DNA of 21,165 nt, taken from Alphaproteobacteria bacterium. GTDB taxonomy: Bacteria > Pseudomonadota > Alphaproteobacteria > UBA8366. The stretch spans positions 1-21,165 of the forward strand of contig JAOTYV010000048.1 of NCBI GenBank assembly GCA_029861675.1, given 5' to 3'. The notes under the pieces were generated by a model. The model was given only the letters and a program-made list of their open reading frames with translations, was not told where the DNA came from and did not search any database. A program made the translations under genes and the position numbers. This document shows, piece by piece, positions 1-7,192 of this stretch; position 1 is the first letter of the stretch, and each line of letters opens with the position of its first letter.

Positions 1-83
1 GCACCTTGTTCAAAGTCCTCGCCATCAGTCATCCGGACATGGCGGCTCCCCCAGGCTTCGATCAGCCGGCCGAAACAGGGTAA
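1..83 (+). CDS. C-terminal end of a MidA-like SAM-dependent methyltransferase (partial)
   Basis: Only the last 26 codons are present; the reading frame enters at base 3 and stops with TAA at 81-83. The tail contains LFKVLAISHPDM followed by PPGF, which resembles the C-terminus of the COG1565/MidA (NDUFAF7-like) methyltransferases that commonly precede pgeF in alphaproteobacteria. The pgeF start codon lies only 3 nt downstream, so the two genes are probably co-transcribed and translationally coupled. The family call rests on this short tail plus gene order and should be treated as tentative; that a reading frame ends here is more certain than its identity. Confidence 0.55.
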   Translation, partial: TLFKVLAISHPDMAAPPGFDQPAETG

Positions 84-86
84 TCC

Positions 87-875
87 ATGACCGATACCAC
101 CCCCACCATTCTCACCGCCGAACCCTTGAGCGCGCTCGACGGCGTCCGGCACGGGTTCTTTACCCGGCGAGGCGGGGTCAGTACCGGAATTTACGAATCG
201 TTGAACGTGGGGTACGGCTCCGACGACGCCGCCGCGGATGTGCGCGAAAACCGCCGCCGCGCCATGGCCGCCTTCGACCCGTCGGCGCCGCCGCTCAATA
301 CCGTTCATCAGGTCCACGGCCGCACCGTCGCGCGGGTCGAACGGCCCTGGGATCCCGCCGATTCCCCGCAGGCGGACGCCCTGGTAAGCGCCGTGCCGGG
401 TATCGCGCTTGGCATCTTGGCCGCGGATTGCGCGCCGGTGCTATTCGCCGACGCCGGCGGACCGGTCGTCGGCGCGGCCCATGCCGGCTGGCGCGGCGCG
501 ATCGGCGGCGTTGTCGAGGCGACGGTGGCGGCAATGGAAGAGCTGGGCGCCCGGCGAAGCCACATTCATGCAGTGGTCGGACCGACGATCGGACCGCAAT
601 CCTATGAAATTGGCCCGGAGTTCCCGGCCCCGTTTCTCGCCGAGGACCAGGAAAACGCGCTATTTTTCGTGCCATCGACCCGCGACGGGCATCAAATGTT
701 CGATCTGCCCGGATACCTCGCCAAGAAACTCCGCGCGCTTAATCTCGCATCGGCGACGGTTTTGCCGCGCGACACCTGCGCCGAGCCGGATGCGTTTTTC
801 AGCTACCGCCGGGGGACTCTGATCGGCGAATCGGATTATGGGCGAGGACTTTCGGCAATCATGGCAGGCGATTAA
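87..875 (+). CDS. pgeF: Peptidoglycan editing factor PgeF (laccase-domain / YfiH family)
   Basis: A 262-residue protein of normal length for the DUF152/YfiH (Cu-oxidase_4) family. The metal-site triad is visible: His77 in HQVHG, Cys115 in AADCAP and His132 in AHAGWRGA. The C-terminal signature DTCAEPDAFFSYRRG (about 229-243) is also typical. In E. coli this family removes L-serine or glycine wrongly attached in place of L-alanine in peptidoglycan precursors; older annotations call it polyphenol oxidase or laccase. The ATG at 87 lies 3 nt after the preceding stop codon, so translation is probably coupled. Family assignment is very secure; the exact substrate here is inferred from the family. 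Confidence 0.95.
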   Translation: MTDTTPTILTAEPLSALDGVRHGFFTRRGGVSTGIYESLNVGYGSDDAAADVRENRRRAMAAFDPSAPPLNTVHQVHGRTVARVERPWDPADSPQADALVSAVPGIALGILAADCAPVLFADAGGPVVGAAHAGWRGAIGGVVEATVAAMEELGARRSHIHAVVGPTIGPQSYEIGPEFPAPFLAEDQENALFFVPSTRDGHQMFDLPGYLAKKLRALNLASATVLPRDTCAEPDAFFSYRRGTLIGESDYGRGLSAIMAGD

Positions 876-878
876 ACC

Positions 879-947
879 ATGCCCTACCTGATCCAGCTCG
901 TGCTGCTCTGTATCTTGGGGCTCGTCGTAAGCTGCGCCCTGATGTGA
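879..947 (+). CDS. Possible 22-residue hydrophobic microprotein
   Basis: ATG at 879 opens 22 codons ending in TGA at 945-947. The peptide reads MPYLIQLVLL followed by CILGLVVSCALM, almost entirely hydrophobic, enough for one membrane span. It starts 3 nt after the pgeF stop, the same spacing seen between the upstream gene and pgeF, which would allow translational coupling. A VVSC stretch resembles a lipobox, but only three residues follow the cysteine, so a mature lipoprotein is unlikely. An ORF this short can occur by chance, and the call depends on whether the frame is conserved in relatives. Confidence 0.3.
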   Translation: MPYLIQLVLLCILGLVVSCALM

Positions 948-1030
948 GGTTCCGCGGCGGCCGGGTGCCGCCGAGCCCGCCGCCGGATCAAATTGTCTCG
1001 CCGAATCCGGGCCGCAAGGACCCAAGGGCG

Positions 1031-1059
1031 TTTACAGGACTAGACGGCCCTGATATAGA
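1031..1059 (+). promoter_or_regulatory. Sigma70-type promoter with extended -10, upstream of prs
   Basis: TTTACA (1031-1036) and TATAGA (1054-1059) are separated by exactly 17 nt. TG at 1051-1052 precedes the -10 by one base, giving an extended -10. The predicted start is near 1066, leaving a prs leader of about 95 nt. That leader contains a small hairpin, CAGTG (1111-1115) pairing with CACTG (1120-1124). The rest of the 285-nt interval between pgeF and prs holds the microprotein ORF and a GC-rich hairpin at 955-973, and nothing else I can recognise. Confidence 0.55.
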
Positions 1060-1160
1060 GTGGCCGCATTCCAATCCGAAACGCCGCCTATGTCATTTAG
1101 CGCAGATTTACAGTGGTTTCACTGCGGTTACTGGCGTGGCGGAAGGGCGTCGAGGTCATA

Positions 1161-2096
1161 ATGAAAATCCTGAGTTGCAACAGCAACCGCCCTCTCGCCG
1201 AGGCGATTTCGGCTTATCTCAATATTCCGCTGACACAGGCATCGATCCGACGCTTCTCGGATATGGAAGTGTTCGTCGAAATTCTTGAGAATGTGCGCGG
1301 CGAAGACGTCTACATCATCCAATCGACCAGCTATCCGGCAAACGACAACCTCATGGAGCTGCTGGTCGCCGTCGACGCGCTGCGGCGCGGGTCGGCAAAC
1401 CGGATAACCGTCGTGATCCCCTATTTCGGCTACGCCCGGCAGGATCGCAAGACCGGCCCGCGCACGCCGATTTCGGCCAAGCTGGTCGCCAACCTGATTA
1501 CCATGGCCGGCGCCAGCCGCGTCCTCACCCTGGATCTCCATGCGGGACAAATTCAGGGATTTTTCGATATTCCGACCGACAATTTGATCGCCGAGCCGGT
1601 CTTCGCCAAGGACATCCTTTCGACGATCGGCGATACCAAGGACGTCCTGATCGTCTCGCCCGATGTGGGCGGCGTCGTCCGCGCGCGGGCCATCGCCAAG
1701 CGATTGGACGCGGATCTGGCGATTGTCGACAAACGGCGCGAACAGGCCGGCCAGTCGGAAGTGATGAACATCATCGGCGACGTCAAGGGAAAGAACTGTA
1801 TCCTGGTGGACGACATCGTCGATTCGGCGGGCACGTTGTGTAACGCCGCGGTAGCGCTCAAGGAAGCCGGCGCGACCGCCGTCTCCGCTTACGTCACACA
1901 CGGCGTGTTGTCCGGCGGCGCGGTGGCCCGGGTTTCGTCCTCGCCGCTGGAAATGCTGGTGACGACCGACAGTATCCTGGCGACCGAGGCGGTACGCGTG
2001 GCGCAGAATGTGCGGCAATTGTCGATCGCCCCGCTGCTCGGCGAAGCGATCCGGCGGATCGCCGAATCCAAATCGGTTTCAAGTTTGTTCGATTGA
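1161..2096 (+). CDS. prs: Ribose-phosphate pyrophosphokinase (PRPP synthetase)
   Basis: Makes 5-phosphoribosyl 1-pyrophosphate from ribose 5-phosphate and ATP, feeding purine, pyrimidine, histidine, tryptophan and NAD synthesis in the cytoplasm. The 311-residue length is normal for class I enzymes. Visible motifs are [11 protein letters not shown] (87-97, ATP/catalytic loop), [12 protein letters not shown] (125-136), KRR (191-193) and the PRPP-binding loop [11 protein letters not shown] (215-225). The frame is open upstream to 1113, but I chose the ATG at 1161. It gives the family N-terminus (MKI, then [10 protein letters not shown]), and GAGGT at 1152-1156 is a usable ribosome site. It is preceded by its own promoter and followed by rplY after 92 nt. 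Confidence 0.97.
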   Translation: MKILSCNSNRPLAEAISAYLNIPLTQASIRRFSDMEVFVEILENVRGEDVYIIQSTSYPANDNLMELLVAVDALRRGSANRITVVIPYFGYARQDRKTGPRTPISAKLVANLITMAGASRVLTLDLHAGQIQGFFDIPTDNLIAEPVFAKDILSTIGDTKDVLIVSPDVGGVVRARAIAKRLDADLAIVDKRREQAGQSEVMNIIGDVKGKNCILVDDIVDSAGTLCNAAVALKEAGATAVSAYVTHGVLSGGAVARVSSSPLEMLVTTDSILATEAVRVAQNVRQLSIAPLLGEAIRRIAESKSVSSLFD

Positions 2097-2188
2097 CGAC
2101 TACAAAATTTCGTCACCGCGATGGGCGCGGTGCAACGGCGTCGAACACCCTTGGAGGCTGACGCCGAACCTGAAGCAAGGAGCTATCA

Positions 2189-2908
2189 ATGGCAGAACGA
2201 CAAACCATGACGGCGGAGCCGCGTGACCGGGCTGGTAAGGGGGCCGCCCGGGCAACACGTCGCGCCGGCCGTGTCCCGGCCGTGGTCTACGGCGATAAGA
2301 AGGACCCGATCCTGGTCAGTCTCGATCCGCGCGACGTCAAGAAGAGCGTCGACTCGGGCACTTTCTTCGCGACCATCTTTGATCTGCAGGTCGACGGCAA
2401 AATGGAACGGGTGATCCCCCGCGATTTACAGGTTCACCCGATCAATCAGCTTCCGCAGCATGTCGACCTGTTGCGCGTCGCCGCCGACACCAAGATTACC
2501 GTTGAAGTGCCGTGCGCCTTCATCAATGAAGAGGAGAGCCCCGGCCTGCGCCGTGGCGGCGTCCTCAACGTGGTGCGCTACGCGGTCGAGGTGCATTGCG
2601 GCATCGACGACATCCCGCAAGGCTTCGACATCGATTTGACCGGGCTCGATATCGGCGATTCGATCCATGCGACCACGCTGACGCTGCCGAACGGGGTCGA
2701 GCTCACCATCACCGACCGCGATTTCACCATCGCAACGGTGGCCGCACCGACTGTGGTCGCCGAGGAAACCGCCGCCGAAGCCGCCGAGGGCGAGGAAGGC
2801 GAGGAAGGCGAAGAGGGTGCCGCACCGGAAGAAGGTGCAGAAGGCGCGGAAGGCGCGGCCGAAGGTGGCGAAAAAGCCGAGGGATCGGACGCCAAGGAAG
2901 AAGGCTAG
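2189..2908 (+). CDS. rplY: 50S ribosomal protein L25 (Ctc/TL5 long form)
   Basis: Binds 5S rRNA in the large ribosomal subunit. The 239 residues split into an N-terminal L25 domain (about 1-97, with RAGRVPAVVYG at 26-36), a C-terminal TL5-type beta domain (about 98-187), and an acidic low-complexity tail (191-239) of Glu, Gly and Ala with repeated EEG units. The two-domain form is the Ctc/TL5 type usual in alphaproteobacteria, in contrast to the single-domain E. coli L25. AAGGAG lies just upstream of the ATG at 2189 at good spacing. pth follows after 30 nt, a very common rplY-pth pairing. The tail is coded by near-repetitive DNA and may vary in length between strains. Confidence 0.95.
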   Translation: MAERQTMTAEPRDRAGKGAARATRRAGRVPAVVYGDKKDPILVSLDPRDVKKSVDSGTFFATIFDLQVDGKMERVIPRDLQVHPINQLPQHVDLLRVAADTKITVEVPCAFINEEESPGLRRGGVLNVVRYAVEVHCGIDDIPQGFDIDLTGLDIGDSIHATTLTLPNGVELTITDRDFTIATVAAPTVVAEETAAEAAEGEEGEEGEEGAAPEEGAEGAEGAAEGGEKAEGSDAKEEG

Positions 2909-2938
2909 GGACCGGCCAGCACGCCGGGCGACAATGCG

Positions 2939-3586
2939 ATGCTGTTGCTTGTGGGACTCGGCAATCCTGGGCCGAAATACGAACGCAATCGGCACAACAT
3001 CGGTTTCATGGCGGTGGACGAAATCGTCCGCCGCCATGGCTTCGGTGCCGAGCGGGCGCGTTTCCAGTCCATCACGTCGGAAGGCCGGCTCGGCCGGGAA
3101 AAGGTGCTGGCCCTGAAACCGACCACCTTCATGAACGAATCCGGCCGCGCGGTCGGCGAAGCGGTGCGGTTCTTCAAGCTCGATCCCGACCAGGTCGTGG
3201 TCCTCTATGACGAAATCGACTTGGCCATGGGGAAGATACGCGCCAAGTGCGGCGGCGGTCATGCGGGCCATAACGGCATCCGCAATATCGCGCAGCATAT
3301 CGGCCCCGATTTTTGGCGCATCCGCATCGGCGTCGGCCACCCCGGCGACAAAACCCGGGTCCATGGCCACGTCCTGAGCGATTTCGCCAAGGCGGACGAA
3401 GCCATGGTGGACCGGATGATCGATGCGGTCGGCCAGGCCGCGCCGATGCTCGGCGATGCGGATTTCAACGGATTCATGACCAAGACCGCGTTGCACATCA
3501 ATCCTCCGCCGCCCAAGAAACCACGCCCGGCGGGAGCAGAAGAACCAGCGGAGCGCCCCGCCCAAGAGGACGAGAATGGGGTTTAA
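2939..3586 (+). CDS. pth: Peptidyl-tRNA hydrolase
   Basis: Releases tRNA from prematurely dissociated peptidyl-tRNA. All active-site residues of the Pth family are visible: Asn9 in GLGNPG, catalytic His19 in RHNIG, Asn66 in TFMNESG, Asp91 in YDEIDL and Asn112 in GHNGIRNI. The core ends near residue 185. It is followed by a Pro/Lys/Glu-rich extension (about 186-215) that makes the protein longer than E. coli Pth (194 residues), as is common in alphaproteobacteria. There is no clear Shine-Dalgarno sequence directly before ATG 2939. An out-of-frame ATG sits 5 nt upstream and is not used. The last 11 nt overlap ychF. Confidence 0.96.
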   Translation: MLLLVGLGNPGPKYERNRHNIGFMAVDEIVRRHGFGAERARFQSITSEGRLGREKVLALKPTTFMNESGRAVGEAVRFFKLDPDQVVVLYDEIDLAMGKIRAKCGGGHAGHNGIRNIAQHIGPDFWRIRIGVGHPGDKTRVHGHVLSDFAKADEAMVDRMIDAVGQAAPMLGDADFNGFMTKTALHINPPPPKKPRPAGAEEPAERPAQEDENGV

Positions 3587-4676
3587 CTGCGGTATCGTCG
3601 GCCTGCCCAATGTCGGCAAGTCGACCCTGTTCAACGCGCTCTCCGATGCGGCCGAAGCGGAAGCGGCGAATTATCCCTTCTGTACGATCGAGCCGAATAT
3701 CGGTCGCGTGCCGCTGGCCGATCCCCGGCTCGACACGCTGGCGCGGCTCAGCAAATCGGACAAGGTGGTGCCGACCTATCTTGAGATCGTCGATATCGCG
3801 GGTTTGGTCCGCGGCGCATCGAAAGGCGAAGGGCTCGGTAACAAGTTCCTGTCGCACATCCGGGAGGTGGATGCGGTCATTCATGTCCTGCGGTGTTTCG
3901 AGGATCCGAACATCACCCATGTCGACGGCTCAATCGACCCGGTCCGCGACGCGGAAACCGTGGAGACCGAGCTGCTGCTCGCCGATCTCGAAAGTATCGA
4001 GCGGCGGACCGATACCACCCGCAAGCGCGCGGCCGGCGGCGACGCCGAGTCCAAGACGCTGCTGCCGGTTATGGAACAGGTTCTGGCGGCACTCCAGGAC
4101 GGCCGGGCGGCCCGAACGGTGGAGGTGAGTGCGGACGAGCGCCCACTGCTCCGGCAGTTGCAATTGATCACCGCAAAACCGGTTCTCTACATCTGCAATG
4201 TTGATGAAGAAAGCGCCGCCGGCGGCAATGCGGCGACCGAGCAGGTGGCCGAAAAGGCCCGCGCGGAAGGCGCCGAAATGGTGATCGTCTCGGCCGCCAT
4301 CGAATCGGAAGTATCGCAGTTGGAAGACGCCGCCGAGAAGCGCGACTTCCTGGAGAGCCTCGACCTCGCGGAAGCCGGCCTCGACCGGGTTGTGCGCGCC
4401 GGACACGCCCTGCTGAACCTGATCACCTTCCTGACCACCGGGCCGAAGGAAAGCCGCGCCTGGACCGTGGCCAAGGGGGCGACCGCACCGGAAGCCGCCG
4501 GGGTCATCCATTCCGATTTTGAGCGCGGCTTCATTTGCGCGGAAACCATCGCCTACGACGATTTCGTCGCCTGCGGCAGCGAACAGGCCGCCAAGAACGC
4601 CGGTAAGATGCGCCAGGAAGGCCGCGACTACGTTGTGCAGGATGGCGACGTCATCCTGTTCCGCTTCAACGTCTGA
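3576..4676 (+). CDS. ychF: Redox-regulated ATPase/GTPase YchF (OLA1 family)
   Basis: A universally conserved Obg-family P-loop protein that binds ribosomes and prefers ATP over GTP. Length is 366 residues (E. coli 363). Visible motifs: G1 GLPNVGKS (9-16), G3 DIAGL (73-77), and NVDE (208-211) in place of the canonical NKxD, the change that accounts for ATP preference in this family. A C-terminal TGS domain (about 284-363) follows, with the terminal ...[11 protein letters not shown] motif. AGAGGA lies upstream of ATG 3576. The start is inside the end of pth (11-nt overlap), so translation is likely coupled to peptidyl-tRNA hydrolase, a widely conserved pairing. Confidence 0.97.
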   Translation: MGFNCGIVGLPNVGKSTLFNALSDAAEAEAANYPFCTIEPNIGRVPLADPRLDTLARLSKSDKVVPTYLEIVDIAGLVRGASKGEGLGNKFLSHIREVDAVIHVLRCFEDPNITHVDGSIDPVRDAETVETELLLADLESIERRTDTTRKRAAGGDAESKTLLPVMEQVLAALQDGRAARTVEVSADERPLLRQLQLITAKPVLYICNVDEESAAGGNAATEQVAEKARAEGAEMVIVSAAIESEVSQLEDAAEKRDFLESLDLAEAGLDRVVRAGHALLNLITFLTTGPKESRAWTVAKGATAPEAAGVIHSDFERGFICAETIAYDDFVACGSEQAAKNAGKMRQEGRDYVVQDGDVILFRFNV

Positions 4677-4705
4677 TCCGCCTCGCACAGTCGGATCGGG
4701 TTTTC
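4672..4705 (+). terminator. Candidate intrinsic terminator after ychF
   Basis: GATCCG (4675-4680) pairs with CGGATC (4692-4697), extended outward mostly by G-T pairs, and TTTT follows at 4701-4704. It overlaps the ychF stop codon. The stem is short, so termination may be partial. A -10-like TATACT (4706-4711) follows directly and could start the rhodanese transcript, although no good -35 is visible. Confidence 0.4.
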
Positions 4706-4751
4706 TATACTGGCTTCCCACGCCAACCCCTGAAACAGGAGGCTTTCCCGG

Positions 4752-5150
4752 ATGATCACCAAAGGCGTCAAGAAATTGGTCGCCGACGCGAACGCCGAGA
4801 TCGAGACCGTCCCGTTCGACGAGGCGAAGGCGTTGACCGATGATGAGAACGTCGTTTTCGTGGACATCCGCGACGTCCGCGAATTGGAACGGGACGGCAT
4901 GATTCCCGGCGCCTTTCACGCGCCGCGCGGCATGCTGGAATTCTGGGTCGATCCGGACAGCCCCTACCACAAGGACATTTTCGCTTCGGGCAAACGGTTC
5001 CTGTTTTATTGCGCGAGCGCATGGCGCTCGGCGCTCGCCACCAAGGCGGTGCAGGAGATGGGGCTGACACCGGTCGGCCATATCGAGGGCGGCTTCGGCA
5101 ACTGGAAAAAATCCGGCGGCCCGGTCGCGGAACGACCGAAAAAGAAATAG
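4752..5150 (+). CDS. Rhodanese-like domain protein (single-domain sulfurtransferase)
   Basis: A 132-residue cytoplasmic protein consisting of one rhodanese domain. VVFVDIRDVRE (34-44) is the family's N-terminal aspartate/arginine motif. GMIPGAFHAPRG (49-60) is the conserved second element. The active-site loop starts at Cys87 (YCASAWRSA), and VGHIEGGFGNWKKSG (108-122) closes the domain. The cysteine is present, so sulfur-carrier activity is plausible. The substrate cannot be told, and thiosulfate is only one option for single-domain members. AGGAGG precedes the ATG by about 9 nt, a strong ribosome site. The C-terminus is lysine-rich. Confidence 0.9.
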   Translation: MITKGVKKLVADANAEIETVPFDEAKALTDDENVVFVDIRDVRELERDGMIPGAFHAPRGMLEFWVDPDSPYHKDIFASGKRFLFYCASAWRSALATKAVQEMGLTPVGHIEGGFGNWKKSGGPVAERPKKK

Positions 5151-5169
5151 CCACCGAAACCGCGCGGAC

Positions 5170-5276
5170 CTAGACCATTTCTTGTTTAAATTGACCCAAG
5201 TGAAATGGTCTATCATTTCGATTTTACGCAAATACGTCGTCGCGAACCGTTTCGGTTCGCTCGGGATTTGCTCTAG
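5170..5276. repeat. Nested palindromic intergenic element bounded by CTAG
   Basis: Two palindromes lie side by side between convergent genes. The first pairs TAGACCATTTC (5171-5181) with GAAATGGTCTA (5202-5212), a perfect 11-bp stem; CTTG (5181-5184) also pairs with CAAG (5197-5200). The second has outer arms GCAAAT (5228-5233) and ATTTGC (5266-5271). They enclose a perfect hairpin, GCGAACCG (5242-5249), loop TTT, CGGTTCGC (5253-5260). The whole unit begins and ends with CTAG. It resembles the dispersed intergenic repeats I know from alphaproteobacterial genomes. Only one copy is in this window, so its repeat status is inferred. It may also act as a terminator for the rhodanese gene. Confidence 0.5.
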
Positions 5277-6133
5277 CCCGGCCGGCGCGCCGTCACGATC
5301 CAGGTGGCGGCGCCCAGGCGAACCCCATCCTTCTCCATGTGCCGCGCCAGCGCCGCCCGCATATCCCGTGCGACCGCGTCCTGCGCTTCCGGCGTGGCAT
5401 CCCGCATAATATTGCCGAGCGGACCGAGCTGCACCGCGTGCGCAGCCGCCGCATCGATGGTCGCGCCGATCAGCAGCCCGCGCTCGTCGCGCTCGATGCG
5501 GATATCCTCGAACCCGGCTTCCGAAAGCAGGCTGTGCGGACGTTCCTTGTCCGACAGCGAAAAGGGCCCGGGACCGCCCGGCGCCGCCGGCTCGGGCAGG
5601 TCCACATGGCGGTCTGCCACGGATATGGGCAGCGACCGCCAGGGATTGGCCGCCGCCTCGGCCCAGCAGACGAAGGTAAACCGGCCGCCCGGTTTCAACG
5701 CGCCCGCGATATTGCGGAACGCCGCAACCGCATCCTGAAAAAACATCACCCCGAACCGGGAAAACGCCTGATCGGCGTCGCCGTCGAACGCATGGGTCGA
5801 CGCATCGGCTTGCAGGAAGTCGATCGTGTGTCCGGAAAGTGCCGCCACCCGCTGCCGCGCCCGGTTCAGCATCGGCCCGGAAATATCCACGCCCAGCACC
5901 GCCCCGGAAGGCCCGACGCGCCCGGCCAGCTCGATCGACGTCCCGCCGCAGCCGCAACCGATATCGACTGCCCGCTGCCCGATGGCGATTTCGGCGGTGT
6001 CCATGGCGTGTGCGCTCATCGGCGCCAGCATGCGGTCCATGGACTCCTGGAAGGCCACCCATTTCTCGGCGTTGCGACCATTCCAATAAGCGATCTGATC
6101 GGCGTTCGGCCCGGACGGGTCGATGCTGGCCAT
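5273..6133 (-). CDS. Class I SAM-dependent methyltransferase
   Basis: A 286-residue soluble methyltransferase with the UbiE/Methyltransf_11-type fold. Motif I is VDIGCGCGGTS (56-66), the acidic SAM-binding end of strand 2 is GVDIS (81-85), the motif II/III region is AFSRFGVMFFQD (123-134), and LKPGGRF is at 146-152. No feature identifies the methyl acceptor. On the minus strand an AGGGGG sits about 6-8 nt before ATG 6133. mtnP is 29 nt upstream in the same direction, so they may be co-transcribed; linking a methyltransferase with methylthioadenosine salvage is only suggestive. The stop codon lies inside the CTAG boundary of the neighbouring palindromic element. Confidence 0.88.
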   Translation of the reverse strand: MASIDPSGPNADQIAYWNGRNAEKWVAFQESMDRMLAPMSAHAMDTAEIAIGQRAVDIGCGCGGTSIELAGRVGPSGAVLGVDISGPMLNRARQRVAALSGHTIDFLQADASTHAFDGDADQAFSRFGVMFFQDAVAAFRNIAGALKPGGRFTFVCWAEAAANPWRSLPISVADRHVDLPEPAAPGGPGPFSLSDKERPHSLLSEAGFEDIRIERDERGLLIGATIDAAAAHAVQLGPLGNIMRDATPEAQDAVARDMRAALARHMEKDGVRLGAATWIVTARRPG

Positions 6134-6162
6134 ATCCTGCCCCCTGCTAGGTAATTGTACGC

Positions 6163-7059
6163 TTATCCCAACACGCGCCCAGCCACGGCGTCCAGCCTCG
6201 CCACGACCGCGGGATCGCGCGCCTCGGGCGCGGTGATCAGGGCATCGCCCAGCGCAGTGTGGCAGCCGCAGGCGGCGTCCCCGGAGCGTTCCGCGAGCAA
6301 CGGCACCACGTGGCGCACCAGGGAACGCGCCTTGTCGGCATTCTCCTGCAGGACCTTGATCACGGCGTCTACGGTCACGGCATCGTGCTGGTCATGCCAG
6401 CAATCGTAATCCGTCACCATGGCGACAGTCGCGTAACACATCTCGGCTTCCCGGGCGAGCTTGGCTTCCGGCATGTTGGTCATACCGATGACGTCGCAGC
6501 CCCAGGAGCGGTAGAGCTCCGATTCCGCGCGAGTCGAGAATTGCGGCCCTTCCATCACCAGATAGGTGCCGCCACGCACCACATCGACCGCAGCGGCCTT
6601 GGCGGCGGCATCGAGGCGGCCGCAAAGCCGGCCGCAGACCGGATCGGCCATCGAGACATGGGCGACCATGCCGGTGCCGAAGAAACTCTTCTCCCGCGCA
6701 AAGGTCCGATCGATAAACTGGTCCGCGATAACGAACCGTCCCGGCGGCAAATCCTCGCGCAGCGATCCGACCGCCGACAGCGAGATGATCTCGGTCACGC
6801 CCGCGCGCTTCAGCGCATCGATATTGGCGCGAAAATTCAGTTCGGATGGCGGGACGCGATGGCCGCGGCCATGGCGTGGCAGGAAGACGATCCGCTTGCC
6901 GTCCAGCTCGCCGAACATCAAGTCATCCGACGGCGCGCCGAAAGGAGACGCGACCGCGTGCCATGCGACATTGGTCAACCCGTCGATATCGTAGATGCCG
7001 CTGCCGCCGATGATTCCGATCACCGGCGGGTATCCGGGCGCGCTGTCGGGCTCGCTCAT
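6163..7059 (-). CDS. mtnP: S-methyl-5'-thioadenosine phosphorylase
   Basis: Phosphorolyses 5'-methylthioadenosine to adenine and methylthioribose 1-phosphate in methionine salvage. It belongs to the PNP/MTAP family 2. Visible features: GGSGIY (18-23), phosphate-site PRHGRGH (61-67), GPQFSTRAES (171-180), MTNMPEA (193-199) and TDYDCW (216-221). The aspartates of that last motif favour the 6-amino purine and so MTA over inosine/guanosine. The frame also has a GTG two codons upstream at 7065. However, GGAGAG at 7067-7072 is only 1 nt from that GTG and 7 nt from the ATG at 7059, so I prefer the ATG (298 residues). It lies downstream of petABC beyond a hairpin. Confidence 0.93.
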   Translation of the reverse strand: MSEPDSAPGYPPVIGIIGGSGIYDIDGLTNVAWHAVASPFGAPSDDLMFGELDGKRIVFLPRHGRGHRVPPSELNFRANIDALKRAGVTEIISLSAVGSLREDLPPGRFVIADQFIDRTFAREKSFFGTGMVAHVSMADPVCGRLCGRLDAAAKAAAVDVVRGGTYLVMEGPQFSTRAESELYRSWGCDVIGMTNMPEAKLAREAEMCYATVAMVTDYDCWHDQHDAVTVDAVIKVLQENADKARSLVRHVVPLLAERSGDAACGCHTALGDALITAPEARDPAVVARLDAVAGRVLG

Positions 7060-7142
7060 CGCCACGCTCTCCGTTCGCTTTGTTGTCCCGTCCGAGTATC
7101 GGCGGCGCGACCGGAGCGATCAACCGCACCGCCAAAGACGGA

Positions 7143-7166
7143 GGCCGCACCCTCGCGGATGCGGCC
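7143..7166 (-). terminator. Candidate terminator hairpin after petC
   Basis: GGCCGCA (7143-7149) pairs perfectly with TGCGGCC (7160-7166), with two further C-G pairs inside the loop. Read on the minus strand it is followed by CGTCTTTGG, a weak U-tract. It lies in the 133-nt gap between petC and mtnP, so it most likely ends or attenuates the petABC transcript. Read-through into mtnP is possible. Confidence 0.45.
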
Positions 7167-7192
7167 CCAAATCACGTCACACGCCGAGGTCG

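Noticed and set aside
955..973. GC-rich hairpin (CGGCGGC/GCCGCCG) as a terminator after pgeF
   Set aside because: No T-run follows on either strand, and such GC pairs are common by chance here.
1113..1160. Sixteen-codon upstream extension of prs
   Set aside because: The extra residues do not resemble PRPP synthetase N-termini, and a ribosome site fits ATG 1161.
2114..2132. CACCGCG/CGCGGTG hairpin between prs and rplY
   Set aside because: Short stem without a T-tract; I could not separate a terminator or L25 autoregulatory site from chance.
2426..3634. 402-codon minus-strand frame
   Set aside because: Antisense to rplY and pth, both secure by motif; composition typical of a shadow frame.
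3930..6086. 718-codon open frame on the minus strand
   Set aside because: It runs antisense across ychF and the rhodanese gene and out of frame through the methyltransferase, all strongly supported. Its translation is Arg/Gly-rich with no recognisable domain, a GC-rich shadow frame.
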